From: Xanthomarina sp. F2636L
GTDB lineage: Bacteria > Bacteroidota > Bacteroidia > Flavobacteriales > Flavobacteriaceae
Assembly (NCBI RefSeq): GCF_026410195.1
Contig: NZ_JAPMLM010000061.1
Span: 62,001 to 126,000, forward strand
Length of the DNA stretch: 64,000 bases
Direction: 5' to 3'
Each line of letters begins with the position of its first letter. Position 1 is the first letter of the stretch. Shown here in pieces: positions 41,363 to 51,229 of the stretch. The translations under genes and the position numbers were made by a program. A model generated the notes under the pieces. The model made no database searches. It saw nothing but the letters and a program-made list of their open reading frames with translations, and was not told the origin of the DNA.

Positions 41363-41390
41363 AAATTTATAAATAAAGGCTATCAAAAAA

Positions 41391-41415
41391 TGCTCACTGA
41401 AAAGTGGGCATTTTT
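41391..41415 (+). terminator. Terminator after the DUF4870 gene
   Basis: TGCTCACT and AGTGGGCA form an 8-bp stem (one G-T pair) with a 4-base loop and T-tract. Between it and 41657 I see no gene or clear element. Confidence 0.8.
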
Positions 41416-41656
41416 GTTTTTAAGTGTATAGACTTAAAGCAAGGTCTTATATACATCCAGCTCCATAATTTATTCTTTTTTATAAAGATATAATTTTTAT
41501 TTCAAGCGCTTTAAGTGTGTGTGTCTCGGGTTATATATTTAAAAAACTATTCTGTAAAATATTCAAATTCAAAAAATAATCGATTGTATTTTATGTATTT
41601 GGAGTATGACAAGTTAATATTTTTGTTTTCTTTGTAATAAAAAGTTTTACTTTAAG

Positions 41657-42094
41657 ATGGTTATTTCTTTATTAATAGGAAGTTTTATTATTATAATAAG
41701 CGTGCTTGTTCAAGCATATGGAAATGTCCTCTGGTTAAAAAAAATACTTGCATCTAAAAACTTTCAAACGTCTAATTCTATATCCCGACCTTTACGTTTA
41801 TTGACTTATTCGTTTATTTTTTTCTCAATAATTCATTTTATACAAACAGGTTTCTGGGCCGTAGCTTACATGCTTATTCCAGAAATAACCGGTGTTTTTT
41901 CCAGTGCTTCAGAAGCATGGTATTTTTCTATGGTTACTTTTACTTCTTTGGGTTATGGCGATTTGACTTTAACTGACGATTGGCGTTTACTCTCAGGCAT
42001 TGAAGCTATTAACGGCATTATGTTAATTGGATGGTCTACAGCCATGATGTTTTCCTTAATTCAGCAAATTTATAAAAGTCAAAATCCAAATTAA
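41657..42094 (+). CDS. Two-helix potassium channel-like protein
   Basis: The 145-residue protein has an N-terminal helix, a second helix, a re-entrant pore segment with selectivity-filter-like TSLGYGD (97-102), and a last helix (GIMLIGWSTAMMFSLI). It is an ion-channel family member without a regulatory RCK domain. Its stop overlaps the start of the HlyD-type gene by one base, so it belongs to the following efflux operon, an unusual companion. The role is unknown; membrane potential control is possible. Confidence 0.82.
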   Translation: MVISLLIGSFIIIISVLVQAYGNVLWLKKILASKNFQTSNSISRPLRLLTYSFIFFSIIHFIQTGFWAVAYMLIPEITGVFSSASEAWYFSMVTFTSLGYGDLTLTDDWRLLSGIEAINGIMLIGWSTAMMFSLIQQIYKSQNPN

Positions 42095-43167
42095 TGAAAT
42101 CAAAAAAGGCTTCAGCAAAAAAAATCAGCATCTTAGTAATTGTTTTAACTTTTATTATCATGTTGTTTAATGTGCTTTCAAGTAGATTTACACCTTCCAC
42201 CAATCAAACACGAGTTCATGGATTAAACTTGTCATTAGCTCCAATGGTTAGCGGTTATATAACCAGAGTAGATGTTAGTTTACATTCTCAGGTTAAGGAA
42301 GGAGATACTTTATTTATTATAGATAGAAAGCCATATGAAATTGCTGTAACTCAAGCTGAAATTAATTTAGAGAATGTTATTCAAAATTTAACGGCAGGAC
42401 TATCAGGTTTAAAAGCTGCAACCGCACAACTAAATAGTGCTCGTGTGAAATTGGATCGGGCTAAAAAGAACTGGGAACGTACCCAGCGTGTTATGGCTCA
42501 AAATGAAGGTGCTTTATCTGAAGCTGATAGAGACCGATCAGAATCTTCTTATCTAACAGCTATTGAACATGTAGCTACTGCCAAGGCAAATCTTGAAGGA
42601 CAAAAAACGGCTTTGGGACCAACAGATGCTAAAAACCCCTTAGTAAAAGCAGCCATAAACCAACTAGAAAAAGCTAATTGGGATTTAGAACATACTGTTA
42701 TTACTGCACCATCAGATGGAGTTATTGAAAGTTTTAACGTAGAAACAGGTTATTTTGCATCTGCAGGACATGCAATAGCCTCTTTAATTTCAAATAAAAC
42801 CATATGGATCCAAGCCAATTTTACTGAAAATAATCTAACCCATTTAAAAGTAAATGATGAGGCTGGAATCACTTTCGATATAGACGCAGGAGAGGTTTAT
42901 AAAGCCAAAGTTACTAGCATTGCTTATGGTGTAAAAACACAAAATACGAATGCGGGCGACTTGCCAACTGTAAGAAGTCAACAAGGCTGGCTACGCGAAC
43001 AGCAAAGGTTTCCAGTTATTATAGCATTGGAAGATCAGGTAGTTTATAAAAAGTTAAGGCAAGGTAGTCAAGCTAATGTAGTGGTTTATACAGGAGATAG
43101 CTTTGTTTTAAACACCTTGGCAAAATTTAAAATTTGGCTAACTTCAAAATTCTCTTATGTTAGATAA
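42094..43167 (+). CDS. EmrA/HlyD-type membrane fusion protein
   Basis: The 357-residue protein has one N-terminal membrane helix. The split lipoyl domain is APMVSGYITRVDVSLHSQVK and ITAPSDGVIESFNVETGYFA, with a coiled helical hairpin and a C-terminal barrel. It bridges the FUSC-like inner membrane protein (10-base overlap downstream) and the NodT-type outer membrane factor. The trio resembles AaeAB-type aromatic acid or fusaric acid exporters. It is co-translated with both neighbours. Confidence 0.9.
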   Translation: MKSKKASAKKISILVIVLTFIIMLFNVLSSRFTPSTNQTRVHGLNLSLAPMVSGYITRVDVSLHSQVKEGDTLFIIDRKPYEIAVTQAEINLENVIQNLTAGLSGLKAATAQLNSARVKLDRAKKNWERTQRVMAQNEGALSEADRDRSESSYLTAIEHVATAKANLEGQKTALGPTDAKNPLVKAAINQLEKANWDLEHTVITAPSDGVIESFNVETGYFASAGHAIASLISNKTIWIQANFTENNLTHLKVNDEAGITFDIDAGEVYKAKVTSIAYGVKTQNTNAGDLPTVRSQQGWLREQQRFPVIIALEDQVVYKKLRQGSQANVVVYTGDSFVLNTLAKFKIWLTSKFSYVR

Positions 43168-44191
43168 GGCAGAATTAAATATTAAAACGCCTCAACAAAC
43201 AAGAGCTATTCTTAGATGCTTACTGGGTGTTGTTTCTGCTTTGCTTATTGCTACTTTAAACAACATATTGTTGCCTCAAATTTCAGCTATTTTTGCTTTA
43301 ATGCTTTTAGATCAAGGTAAGACGGCAATCGGTATTAAGAAATCCCTGATAGCTATTATTGGTTTATACTTTCTTGGATTATTTGGCTTACTGTTAGGTG
43401 GTTTTGTTCAAGATTATGCTATTGTAACCATTTTGATATTAGGACTTGTTATTTTTTGGTCCTTTAAGCTTATTCAAATTCCAGAACCTGTTAGACTCTT
43501 GTTTTTAATGCTTACGCTTTTGTTACCTTTTTTAAGTTTAACCGCAGAACCTTTGGGCGATCTTATTTTAATAGATATGATAATTAATTTAGCCATTGCG
43601 TTAGGCGTAGCTCAATTAGCATTTGTGTTTTTTCCTGAAAACATAAATACTCATAACCCTGCTCAAGATAAAAAGGACGAGGATACCAAATACAATTTAA
43701 ATAAAGTAGCTATTAACGGGCTCTTAGTTTTAATGCCTGCTGTATTGTATTTTTATTTGTTTAAACCTAATGCTCTTGTTTTAACCTTTGTATTTATTAT
43801 TGTTCTAGGTTTAGATCCCATGATTTATAAATCTAAAAAAGGATTTGTGTTAATTTTAGCCAATATATTTGGTGGTGTCTGTGGTATCATTGCTTATAAT
43901 TTACTGACTATAACACCAACTTTATTTTTCTATACGTTTTTAATTTTTGCTATAGGTTTGTACTTTACTTATAATATTTTTTCAGATAAAAAAACGGTTC
44001 CAATTTACGCTATAGCATTTCGTACTTTTTTTCTTGTAATGGGTGTTATTTCTACTTCAGATACGTCTGCTGGAACAACTATTGTTGAGCGTTTGTTTGG
44101 AATTGGCTTAGCCGTTTTATACGTAGTTTTAGCTTATAAAATTATCACTTATTTTAATAATCCAAGAATTTATAAGAATGAATTGGTATAG
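43157..44191 (+). CDS. FUSC/DUF2955-like inner membrane exporter
   Basis: The 344-residue protein has ten or more hydrophobic segments in two halves and lacks the large cytosolic domain of full FUSC proteins. It begins inside the HlyD-type gene and ends inside the NodT-type gene. The order MFP-FUSC-OMF matches aromatic/fusaric acid efflux systems. The call depends on hydrophobic pattern and gene order rather than on a strict motif. The substrate is unknown. Confidence 0.75.
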   Translation: MLDKAELNIKTPQQTRAILRCLLGVVSALLIATLNNILLPQISAIFALMLLDQGKTAIGIKKSLIAIIGLYFLGLFGLLLGGFVQDYAIVTILILGLVIFWSFKLIQIPEPVRLLFLMLTLLLPFLSLTAEPLGDLILIDMIINLAIALGVAQLAFVFFPENINTHNPAQDKKDEDTKYNLNKVAINGLLVLMPAVLYFYLFKPNALVLTFVFIIVLGLDPMIYKSKKGFVLILANIFGGVCGIIAYNLLTITPTLFFYTFLIFAIGLYFTYNIFSDKKTVPIYAIAFRTFFLVMGVISTSDTSAGTTIVERLFGIGLAVLYVVLAYKIITYFNNPRIYKNELV

Positions 44192-45542
44192 ATTATTTTA
44201 TCTAAGTGTGGTGTTATTCTCTATGTTCTTTTATGGATGTAAAGTTCAAAAGGATTATATAGCACCAGAAACTGAAAACCCAACATCATTTTCAACACAA
44301 ACTACAGATTCATTGAGCCTGGCAGATACAGAATGGTGGGAATTTTTTAACGACCCAGTGCTTACTGAGTTAATTTCAGAAGGATTAAATAGCAATTTAC
44401 CTCTTCAAAATATCATTATTGGTATCAAGCAGTCTCAGTTACAATTAGACATTGCTAAAGCCCAATTGTATCCTGAAGTAAATTATGGTTTATCTGCAGA
44501 AACATCGAAAACCTCTTTATTACCTTCGTTTAGAAACTCTATTACAGCGGTTGGACAAGTATCTTATACTTTAGATGTTTGGGGACGAATTGCCAATCAA
44601 AACGAAGCTGCATTGCAGGCATATTTAGCGACAGAAATGGCTGTGTTTGAAGTTAAAGCAACCATGGTGTCTCAAATAGCAGAATTGTATTTTACACTCA
44701 GGGATATAGATAACAAAATCTATGTTTCGGAGCAAATGGAGGCTTCCATGGAAAAATATAAAGCGATTATTGATGCACGTTACGACGGTGGTTTTATTTC
44801 AAAAGTAGATGTTAATCAAATAAGTATCAGTTTGAAGGATGTGCAGGTAACCATGCAAACCTTATATAGATCCAGAAAGCAAGTAGAAAATGCCATTAGT
44901 ACGGTTTTGGGAAGTTTGCCAAAAGATATTCCAAGAGGAAAAAAACTGGAAGACCAAGTGTTTTCTTCCGAATTACCAGTTGGTGTTCCAGCCGGATTAT
45001 TAAGACGTCGTCCATCTATTCTAAAATCGGAATTACAATTGAAAGCCCAATTAGCTCAATTGGGAGCCACGGAAACATTTAAATACCCAAACTTTCAAAT
45101 TGATTTTAATTTGGGTGCTCAGCTATTAGATCCGTCTGCTGTTTTTGGAAATTTAGTAGGAAGTATGTTTGGTCCTGTTTTTAATGGCAATAAAATAAAT
45201 AATACTATTGCTATAGAAGAAGAGCAGTATCATAGAATGGTATTGGATTATAAGCAAGCTTATTTAATAGCCTTTCAAGAAGTTGAAGATGCGCTTATAG
45301 CTATAGAAACCTATAAAGAAGAAGTCGTAATACGTTCACACCAATTAGAATTAGCCGAAGAAGCCTATAATCTGGCTTGGGTACGTTATAACGAAGGAGC
45401 CACTTCTTTTTTAGAATTTTTAAATGTTCAAACCACTTTTTTTACTGTTCAATTAACTGCTTCCGAAAGTTATAAGTCACAATTACAATCCGTTGTAAAA
45501 TTATACTTAGCTTTAGGGGGTGGATGGAATCAAACAAACTAA
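44178..45542 (+). CDS. NodT-family outer membrane efflux lipoprotein
   Basis: The 454-residue protein has a lipobox (FSMFFYGCKVQKDYIAPE) and the NodT pattern: EWWEFFNDPVLTELISEGL early, YTLDVWGRIANQNEAA in the middle, RRRPSILKSELQLKAQLAQLG, and a final coiled hairpin ending near YLALGGGWNQ. It is the outer membrane channel of the efflux operon. The start overlaps the FUSC-like gene end by 14 bases. The length is normal. Confidence 0.92.
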   Translation: MNWYRLFYLSVVLFSMFFYGCKVQKDYIAPETENPTSFSTQTTDSLSLADTEWWEFFNDPVLTELISEGLNSNLPLQNIIIGIKQSQLQLDIAKAQLYPEVNYGLSAETSKTSLLPSFRNSITAVGQVSYTLDVWGRIANQNEAALQAYLATEMAVFEVKATMVSQIAELYFTLRDIDNKIYVSEQMEASMEKYKAIIDARYDGGFISKVDVNQISISLKDVQVTMQTLYRSRKQVENAISTVLGSLPKDIPRGKKLEDQVFSSELPVGVPAGLLRRRPSILKSELQLKAQLAQLGATETFKYPNFQIDFNLGAQLLDPSAVFGNLVGSMFGPVFNGNKINNTIAIEEEQYHRMVLDYKQAYLIAFQEVEDALIAIETYKEEVVIRSHQLELAEEAYNLAWVRYNEGATSFLEFLNVQTTFFTVQLTASESYKSQLQSVVKLYLALGGGWNQTN

Positions 45543-45557
45543 TCAAACCAAAACATT

Positions 45558-46619
45558 ATGAAAGCATTTACAATTACAGAATTTATCAGACTAATAGTTC
45601 TCTCATTATTAATTCTTTGGGGCTTTTTTCTTTTAAAACCTTTTATTGGAGTTTTTACCTGGGGAATAATTTTAGCAGTAGCCTTATTTCCACTATTTCA
45701 AAAACTTCATAAGGTATTTGGAGAAAAGCATAAAAAGAAAGCTACTTTTATTTTTACCATAGTTGCCGTGGCCTTGTTAGTTGTGCCAACCTATATGATG
45801 GTGGATTCTTTATTTTCTAATTTAAAAGACACTTTTTCAGCTATTCAAAATAACGAATTAAAAATAACGCCTCCAACTGAAAAAGTCAAGGACTGGCCTG
45901 TTATAGGAGAACGCGTATATGACAATTGGAACGCGCTTTCTGAGAATTCAAAAAACTATGCCATCGAACATAAAGATTACTTATTGGACAAAGGGAGTAA
46001 TGCATTTAAAAAATTTACGGGTCTTATTGGCACAATTTTATCTTTTTTATTGTCATTTATAATTGCTGTAGTGTTTATGACTAATGCCAAAGGAGCTTTC
46101 CAGTCAGCTAGTGATTTTGCTAATAAATTAGTTGGAAGCATCAAGGGAGCCGAGATGCTATTAATAGCAAGAGATACTGTAAGAAATGTGGTTAAAGGCA
46201 TTTTATTTGTGGCTATTATTCAAGCGTTTCTTTGTTTTATAGGGTTTAAACTGATGGGGATTCCTGGTCCGGCCATTTTTGCGTTTATTGTTATGTTAGC
46301 AGCCATTGTTCAAATACCTGTAACACTTGTTGTAATACCTACTATTTTTATGGCTTATTCTATTTCAGACAGCACTTTAATAGCAACAATTTTTACAATT
46401 TACATTGTTGTAGTTTCTTTATTAGATAATGTTTTAAAACCAATCTTATTATCTAAAGGTTTAGAAACCCCAATGGTGCTTATTATTCTTGGGGCCTTAG
46501 GAGGCATGTTGTTGCATGGTATAATAGGTATATTTATTGGAACCGTATTATTATCTGTTTTACACAAACTGTACGTTGCTTGGGTAGATAGTAAAGAGGA
46601 GATTGTTTTGGCCGATTAA
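45558..46619 (+). CDS. AI-2E/PerM family transporter
   Basis: The 353-residue protein has about eight membrane helices. The family's C-terminal core is ILFVAIIQAFLCFIGFKLMG, GIPGPAIFAFIVM, IPTIFMAYSI and DNVLKPILLSKG. Members transport autoinducer-2, Na+/H+ or other solutes; the true substrate is unclear. It starts 15 bases after the NodT-type gene and may share its transcript. A terminator follows. Confidence 0.9.
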   Translation: MKAFTITEFIRLIVLSLLILWGFFLLKPFIGVFTWGIILAVALFPLFQKLHKVFGEKHKKKATFIFTIVAVALLVVPTYMMVDSLFSNLKDTFSAIQNNELKITPPTEKVKDWPVIGERVYDNWNALSENSKNYAIEHKDYLLDKGSNAFKKFTGLIGTILSFLLSFIIAVVFMTNAKGAFQSASDFANKLVGSIKGAEMLLIARDTVRNVVKGILFVAIIQAFLCFIGFKLMGIPGPAIFAFIVMLAAIVQIPVTLVVIPTIFMAYSISDSTLIATIFTIYIVVVSLLDNVLKPILLSKGLETPMVLIILGALGGMLLHGIIGIFIGTVLLSVLHKLYVAWVDSKEEIVLAD

Positions 46620-46640
46620 ACTGATTTTAAAGATATAATA

Positions 46641-46682
46641 AAAACCGTATTCAGGCATTTTAAGACTTGAATATGGTTTTTT
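46641..46682 (+). terminator. Terminator after the AI-2E family gene
   Basis: AAAACCGTATTCA pairs with TGAATATGGTTTT (one mismatch) around a 16-base loop; T-tract at the end. Confidence 0.7.
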
Positions 46683-46713
46683 ATTATTTTTAAAAATATA
46701 AAACCGACTTTAA

Positions 46714-47367
46714 ATGCATAAGATCCTATTAGTTTTCTTTTTATTTCAACTTCAGTTTGCTGTTAGTCAAGAAATCATTATTAATGACAGTTTGAGTATT
46801 GAGTTTTTAAAAACAAAAAAGACCTCAAAGAATTTTAATACACGCTCGAATGTGAAAGTGAAAGGGAATCAATCCAAACGCATTCTAACCAGATGTAAGG
46901 TTAAAGCGTTGTACGACCAACCTGTAGATATTAATGCCTTTAGTTTAGTGGATACTATAAATAAAATGAGATATCGTATCAATGAATATATAGGTTATCA
47001 AGCTGTTTCTGTATTCGGGTCTGGTTATACCAGTAAAATGTATCTTAAAAAGAATTTAAAAAATAGGAAAGGAAAGCCTTATAAAGGCATTCCTGAATAT
47101 GATAAAAGCGTCAAAGATAGTTTTGAAGATTTTATTTTTGAAGGTTATACCAATATAGAAGTTCCACTCAGGTTTGGAACCAATAGATCACTTGCAGGAG
47201 AATTTTCCGGAAAAAAAAAGGAGATCATTTCAACCGTATATTATTCACCTACACAATTGGACCAGTTTACGGCTGAAATTTACTTTATAGTCCACAATTC
47301 CTTTCCTGAAACCCATTTAGAACTGTATTATGGAAAACAACTTATTTCTGAAATTGAAACCGATTAA
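46714..47367 (+). CDS. Secreted hypothetical protein, 217 residues
   Basis: A signal peptide (MHKILLVFFLFQLQFAVSQ) precedes a basic, beta-rich domain (LIDVR-type motifs absent; KRILTRCKVKALYDQPVD, ENDYGKQLISEIETD-like C-terminal end). One mature Cys is seen. I do not recognise the family. It is a single-gene unit before the LytS/LytTR pair, with a weak hairpin (GCGTCT/AGACAGT) after the stop near 47380. It is probably periplasmic or surface-located. Confidence 0.7.
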   Translation: MHKILLVFFLFQLQFAVSQEIIINDSLSIEFLKTKKTSKNFNTRSNVKVKGNQSKRILTRCKVKALYDQPVDINAFSLVDTINKMRYRINEYIGYQAVSVFGSGYTSKMYLKKNLKNRKGKPYKGIPEYDKSVKDSFEDFIFEGYTNIEVPLRFGTNRSLAGEFSGKKKEIISTVYYSPTQLDQFTAEIYFIVHNSFPETHLELYYGKQLISEIETD

Positions 47368-47433
47368 ATAAAAATAGGGCGTCTAAAAAGACAGTCTCTT
47401 CTTTTATTTTTTTATTCAGAAAAAAATAAGATA

Positions 47434-47480
47434 GTTACAGAAAAATAGAACACAGGTTACAGTCATAAATATTAAGTTTG
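47434..47480 (+). promoter_or_regulatory. Direct repeats GTTACAG (22-bp period) and -7 element ahead of the LytS/LytTR operon
   Basis: GTTACAG occurs at 47434-47440 and 47456-47462, the same strand and 22 bp apart (two helix turns). TAAGTTTG, an exact -7 element, is at 47473-47480. LytTR regulators bind direct repeats at about 21-22 bp, so autoregulation by the operon's own regulator is plausible. Confidence 0.5.
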
Positions 47481-47493
47481 TTAATTGATATTT

Positions 47494-50403
47494 ATGAGGT
47501 GTTCTATTAAATACATATTATTTTTACTGATACCAGTTTTTGTAGTTTCTCAAAATCCGGTAACGCAACACATGTCTGAAATTTCTAATCTTCCGGATGT
47601 TGAATTTTATGACATTCAAGAAGATCATAACCACTATATTTGGCTTGCAGCAGATAAAGGTTTATACCGTTATAACGGAAAGAATTACCAAAAGTTTACA
47701 AACCCTAAACAAAAAGCAAATTCTTTATTTCAATTAAAATTAGATGAAAAAGGAAAACTTTGGTGTATTAATATTTACGGGCAATTATTTTATGTTGAAA
47801 ATGATACTTTACGCCTATTTTATGACGCTAGCAAACTGGTAAAAGGTCAATTATCACCTTTTGAAATCACCAATACATCCATTCGCTTATTTACTGTAGA
47901 TGGTATTTATGATATTAGTTTAAAAGACAAAAACATCATCAAGCTTTTTGAAGGTATGTGTGTTAGTGAAAGCACTCACAAAGATTTATCTTATGTCATT
48001 AAAATGAATGCTAATGACAGACCTTCCAAAGAAAAACAGAATTGGTACCAAATTAAAAATGGTCATATAAAGTTACTTAAAGCATTCACGTCTATAAACA
48101 GAATGCAGTCGCCAAAGGTATATGCTTTTAAAAATAGTGCGCTACTAAATTTTAAAGAGCAAGGCAAAAATCAACTTTTTATTTATAAAACTCAAACAGA
48201 CGATGTTTTAAAGCTAAAGACACCTAAAACGTTAGAAGATTTAACCATTTACAACATTACATCTTTAAATAATAATTATTGGTTTTTAACAACGTCTGGT
48301 GTGTTTATTTTTCAACGAAAAGATCAGCAATTAATTTTAAAAGAGCAACTGTTTAGTAACGAGTCCGTAACAGATGTATTGGTGGATTTTAATAAAAATT
48401 ATTGGTTTTCCACATTAGATAACGGTGTTTTTGTGTCTTCTAATCTAAATATTAGACGGCTTAATTTAGACCAGGCAAAAGATAAAATTACCGCAGTATG
48501 TGCATTAAATAATAATCAATTTTTATTAGGTACAAATAATGGTAAGTTGATGTTTTATAATACAGAAGGTGTTTTTAAAATGATTAAATTACCGGGATCA
48601 AAAATCATAGGCAATTTATTTTTTGATGCATCACAAAATCATGTAATTGTTAGTATTAATGCATCAGAATCTTATAGTGTAGATCTAAGTCTATTCTCGA
48701 TTAAAGACCAAAAAAATAAATACTCTGTCGCAAAAACATTTTCAAAAATTAATGATGAAAATCTATTCTATGGAAGCTACAAAGAAGCCATAATATATAA
48801 CAAACCTTATATTTCAGACTCTACAAGAGTTATTAGAGAAAGCAGAGTAAAAGCATCCGAAATATTAAACAATCAGCTATTTGTTTCTTTTATTGATGGC
48901 TTGTATCAATTTGATGTTAATAGTTTTCAGTCAAAAGAAATTAAGCTAGAGGGTGAAAGTGTTTTAGTAAACTCAATAGCTAAAACAAGCGATACTATAT
49001 GGCTGGCAACACAGCATAATGGTTTGTTGTGTTTAAAGGATGATCAACTTATTTCTAGACACGATGCTTTGCCAAAGCAAATACAAATAAATACATTAAA
49101 ATCTGATGGTGAATTTTTATGGATTTCCGCCGAAGAAGGTTTTTTTAAGTTTCATCCAAGAACCAATAAAGTAAGACGTTTAAACACTCAAGATGGATTA
49201 ACATTACCTGTAGATAAGTTTATTATTCTTGAAGATTATTTGGTGTCTGTTTTTCCAAATTCATTGTATTTAATGCCCAAAAACAATACGCTTTTTAAAG
49301 CTTTTAAAACCTCAAAAGTTTGGATAACATCAGTTCAAATAAATGATAAAGATACGGTTGTAAATACCAACTACAATTTACCTTACGATTATAATAAATT
49401 ACGATTCGATTTTAACTCAAACGGATTTCAATCTAATAGGCATGTTAACTACAAATACCGAATAAAACCTATTGATACCACATGGCGAAACGTGCCTTTA
49501 AACACCCATTTCGTGGTATTTAACAGCTTGTCTAGTGGCGATTATACGTTTGAATTACAAGGTCAAAATATTAGCAGTAAAGATGTGCGATTTGCAAGTC
49601 CTATTACCTTTACAATAGCAAAACCATTTTGGGAAACCTATTGGTTTTATGGCTTGATTTTGGTATCAGTTTTTGGGTTAATTTGGTTATATTTTAGATG
49701 GCGACTACAACAAAAAGAAGCACACCGTATTGCCGAAATTGATAAAATCTTAATCGATAAAAAAATAACCAATTTAAGATTAGAAAATTTGCGATCGCAA
49801 ATGAATCCGCACTTTATTTTTAATGCTTTAAATTCTATTCAAGATTATATTATTTCCAATGAAAAGGAATTAGCAAGTTCTTATTTAGTGAAGTTTAGCC
49901 GATTAATCCGCATGTATTTAGATTATAGTCAGCAAAACGAAATAACTTTGGAAGAAGAATTAAACGCTTTAAAACTGTATTTAGAATTAGAGAAAGTCCG
50001 ATTTGAAGACGAATTAGAATACAATATTGCTATTGATAGTCAATTAAAGACAAAACAAATAAAAGTACCATCATTATTCATTCAACCGTATGTTGAAAAC
50101 GCTTTGAAACACGGATTGTTACACAAATTTAACAACCGAAAATTACGTGTTGAAGCTAAAATTATTCAGCAAAATAAATTACAAATTACGGTTGAAGATA
50201 ACGGCATTGGTCGTGTACAATCCGAAAAATTAAAACGACCAAACCAGCAGCACAAGCCTTTTGCAACCAAAGCCAATGAAGAACGTGTGCACCTTTATAA
50301 AAATAAATTAAACCGTGATTTAACCATAACGACGAAGGATTTGTATAATGAAAACAACGTTGCTGCGGGTACAAAAGTGGTCATGACCATGCCAATACAT
50401 TAA
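47494..50403 (+). CDS. Sensor histidine kinase (LytS-like) with beta-propeller and Y_Y_Y domains
   Basis: From ATG 47494 the 969-residue protein has a signal peptide (ending VVSQNP), a long periplasmic beta-propeller (Reg_prop repeats such as DHNHYIWLAADKGLYRYNG), a Y_Y_Y domain (YKYRIKPIDTTWRNVP), a membrane helix (FYGLILVSVFGLIWLYF), and a His_kinase domain with LRSQMNPHFIFNALNSIQ and the ATPase motif VEDNGIGRVQSEK. It senses an unknown periplasmic signal and signals to the LytTR regulator that starts four bases later. A TTG three codons upstream is less likely. Confidence 0.92.
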   Translation: MRCSIKYILFLLIPVFVVSQNPVTQHMSEISNLPDVEFYDIQEDHNHYIWLAADKGLYRYNGKNYQKFTNPKQKANSLFQLKLDEKGKLWCINIYGQLFYVENDTLRLFYDASKLVKGQLSPFEITNTSIRLFTVDGIYDISLKDKNIIKLFEGMCVSESTHKDLSYVIKMNANDRPSKEKQNWYQIKNGHIKLLKAFTSINRMQSPKVYAFKNSALLNFKEQGKNQLFIYKTQTDDVLKLKTPKTLEDLTIYNITSLNNNYWFLTTSGVFIFQRKDQQLILKEQLFSNESVTDVLVDFNKNYWFSTLDNGVFVSSNLNIRRLNLDQAKDKITAVCALNNNQFLLGTNNGKLMFYNTEGVFKMIKLPGSKIIGNLFFDASQNHVIVSINASESYSVDLSLFSIKDQKNKYSVAKTFSKINDENLFYGSYKEAIIYNKPYISDSTRVIRESRVKASEILNNQLFVSFIDGLYQFDVNSFQSKEIKLEGESVLVNSIAKTSDTIWLATQHNGLLCLKDDQLISRHDALPKQIQINTLKSDGEFLWISAEEGFFKFHPRTNKVRRLNTQDGLTLPVDKFIILEDYLVSVFPNSLYLMPKNNTLFKAFKTSKVWITSVQINDKDTVVNTNYNLPYDYNKLRFDFNSNGFQSNRHVNYKYRIKPIDTTWRNVPLNTHFVVFNSLSSGDYTFELQGQNISSKDVRFASPITFTIAKPFWETYWFYGLILVSVFGLIWLYFRWRLQQKEAHRIAEIDKILIDKKITNLRLENLRSQMNPHFIFNALNSIQDYIISNEKELASSYLVKFSRLIRMYLDYSQQNEITLEEELNALKLYLELEKVRFEDELEYNIAIDSQLKTKQIKVPSLFIQPYVENALKHGLLHKFNNRKLRVEAKIIQQNKLQITVEDNGIGRVQSEKLKRPNQQHKPFATKANEERVHLYKNKLNRDLTITTKDLYNENNVAAGTKVVMTMPIH

Positions 50404-50406
50404 GAT

Positions 50407-51159
50407 ATGAAAGCAATAATTATAGACGACGAAAAACGTGCAAGACATTTACTGTCTAACCTGCTAACCGAACATTGCGCTAGTATTATAAACATTGAAG
50501 AAGCACAAGATTTAGCATCTGGCGTAGACTTGATAAAAACCAGTAAGCCTGATGTTGTTTTTTTAGATATTGAAATGCCTAATCAATCTGGATTAGATAT
50601 TTTAGATTACTTTCCAAATCAAATCGATTTTAAAATTATCTTCGTCACAGCTTACAATCAATATGCGATTGAAGCTTTCAAATTATCAGCAGTAGATTAT
50701 TTGTTAAAACCAGTTGATACGACTGAATTAAAAGAAGCAGTTGCAAAAGCCGAAGAAGCGATAAAAGCCAACAATTTAAACGACCAGTTAAACAAGTTAC
50801 GCGACTCGTTGAAGCAACTATCAATGGACAAGGTTGCTTTAGAAATTCCTAAAGGGATCATGTTTGCTTCACATAGCGATATTGCATATTTTGAAGCCGA
50901 TGGCATGTACACTAATGTACAACTTATAGAAGGCAAACAAAAAACGATTTGCAAACCGTTGAAGCATTTTGTAGAACAACTAGAGCGCAATGCGATGTTT
51001 TTTAAATGTCATCGTTCGTATTTAATTAACCTAAAATATGTAGATGAATTAGTTAAAGATGATGGGGATTACTTACTAATGTCCAATCAAAAACGTATCC
51101 CGATTTCAAAATCTAGACGCGATCAGTTTTTGGACGTGATTAAGGAAACTTTTATGTGA
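50407..51159 (+). CDS. LytTR-family response regulator
   Basis: The 250-residue protein has a receiver domain (IIIDDEKRARHLL; phospho-acceptor D54 in VVFLDIEMPNQSG; KPVD) followed by a LytTR DNA-binding domain (ASHSDIAYFEADGMYT, FFKCHRSYLINLKYVDEL). It is the partner of the preceding sensor kinase. LytTR proteins bind direct repeats; a candidate pair lies upstream of this operon. The T9SS cargo gene downstream may be a target, but its upstream region has no GTTACAG repeat. Confidence 0.93.
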   Translation: MKAIIIDDEKRARHLLSNLLTEHCASIINIEEAQDLASGVDLIKTSKPDVVFLDIEMPNQSGLDILDYFPNQIDFKIIFVTAYNQYAIEAFKLSAVDYLLKPVDTTELKEAVAKAEEAIKANNLNDQLNKLRDSLKQLSMDKVALEIPKGIMFASHSDIAYFEADGMYTNVQLIEGKQKTICKPLKHFVEQLERNAMFFKCHRSYLINLKYVDELVKDDGDYLLMSNQKRIPISKSRRDQFLDVIKETFM

Positions 51160-51229
51160 TTTCTGTTTAGAAAGAAATTAGAGCTATTCAGAAAAATCTC
51201 ACTTAATTTACCCTTATTTGATTGTTGTT

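Noticed and set aside
47370-47400. Terminator after the 46.7 kb gene
   Set aside because: The only hairpin (GCGTCT with AGACAGT) is imperfect and lacks a T-tract directly after it.
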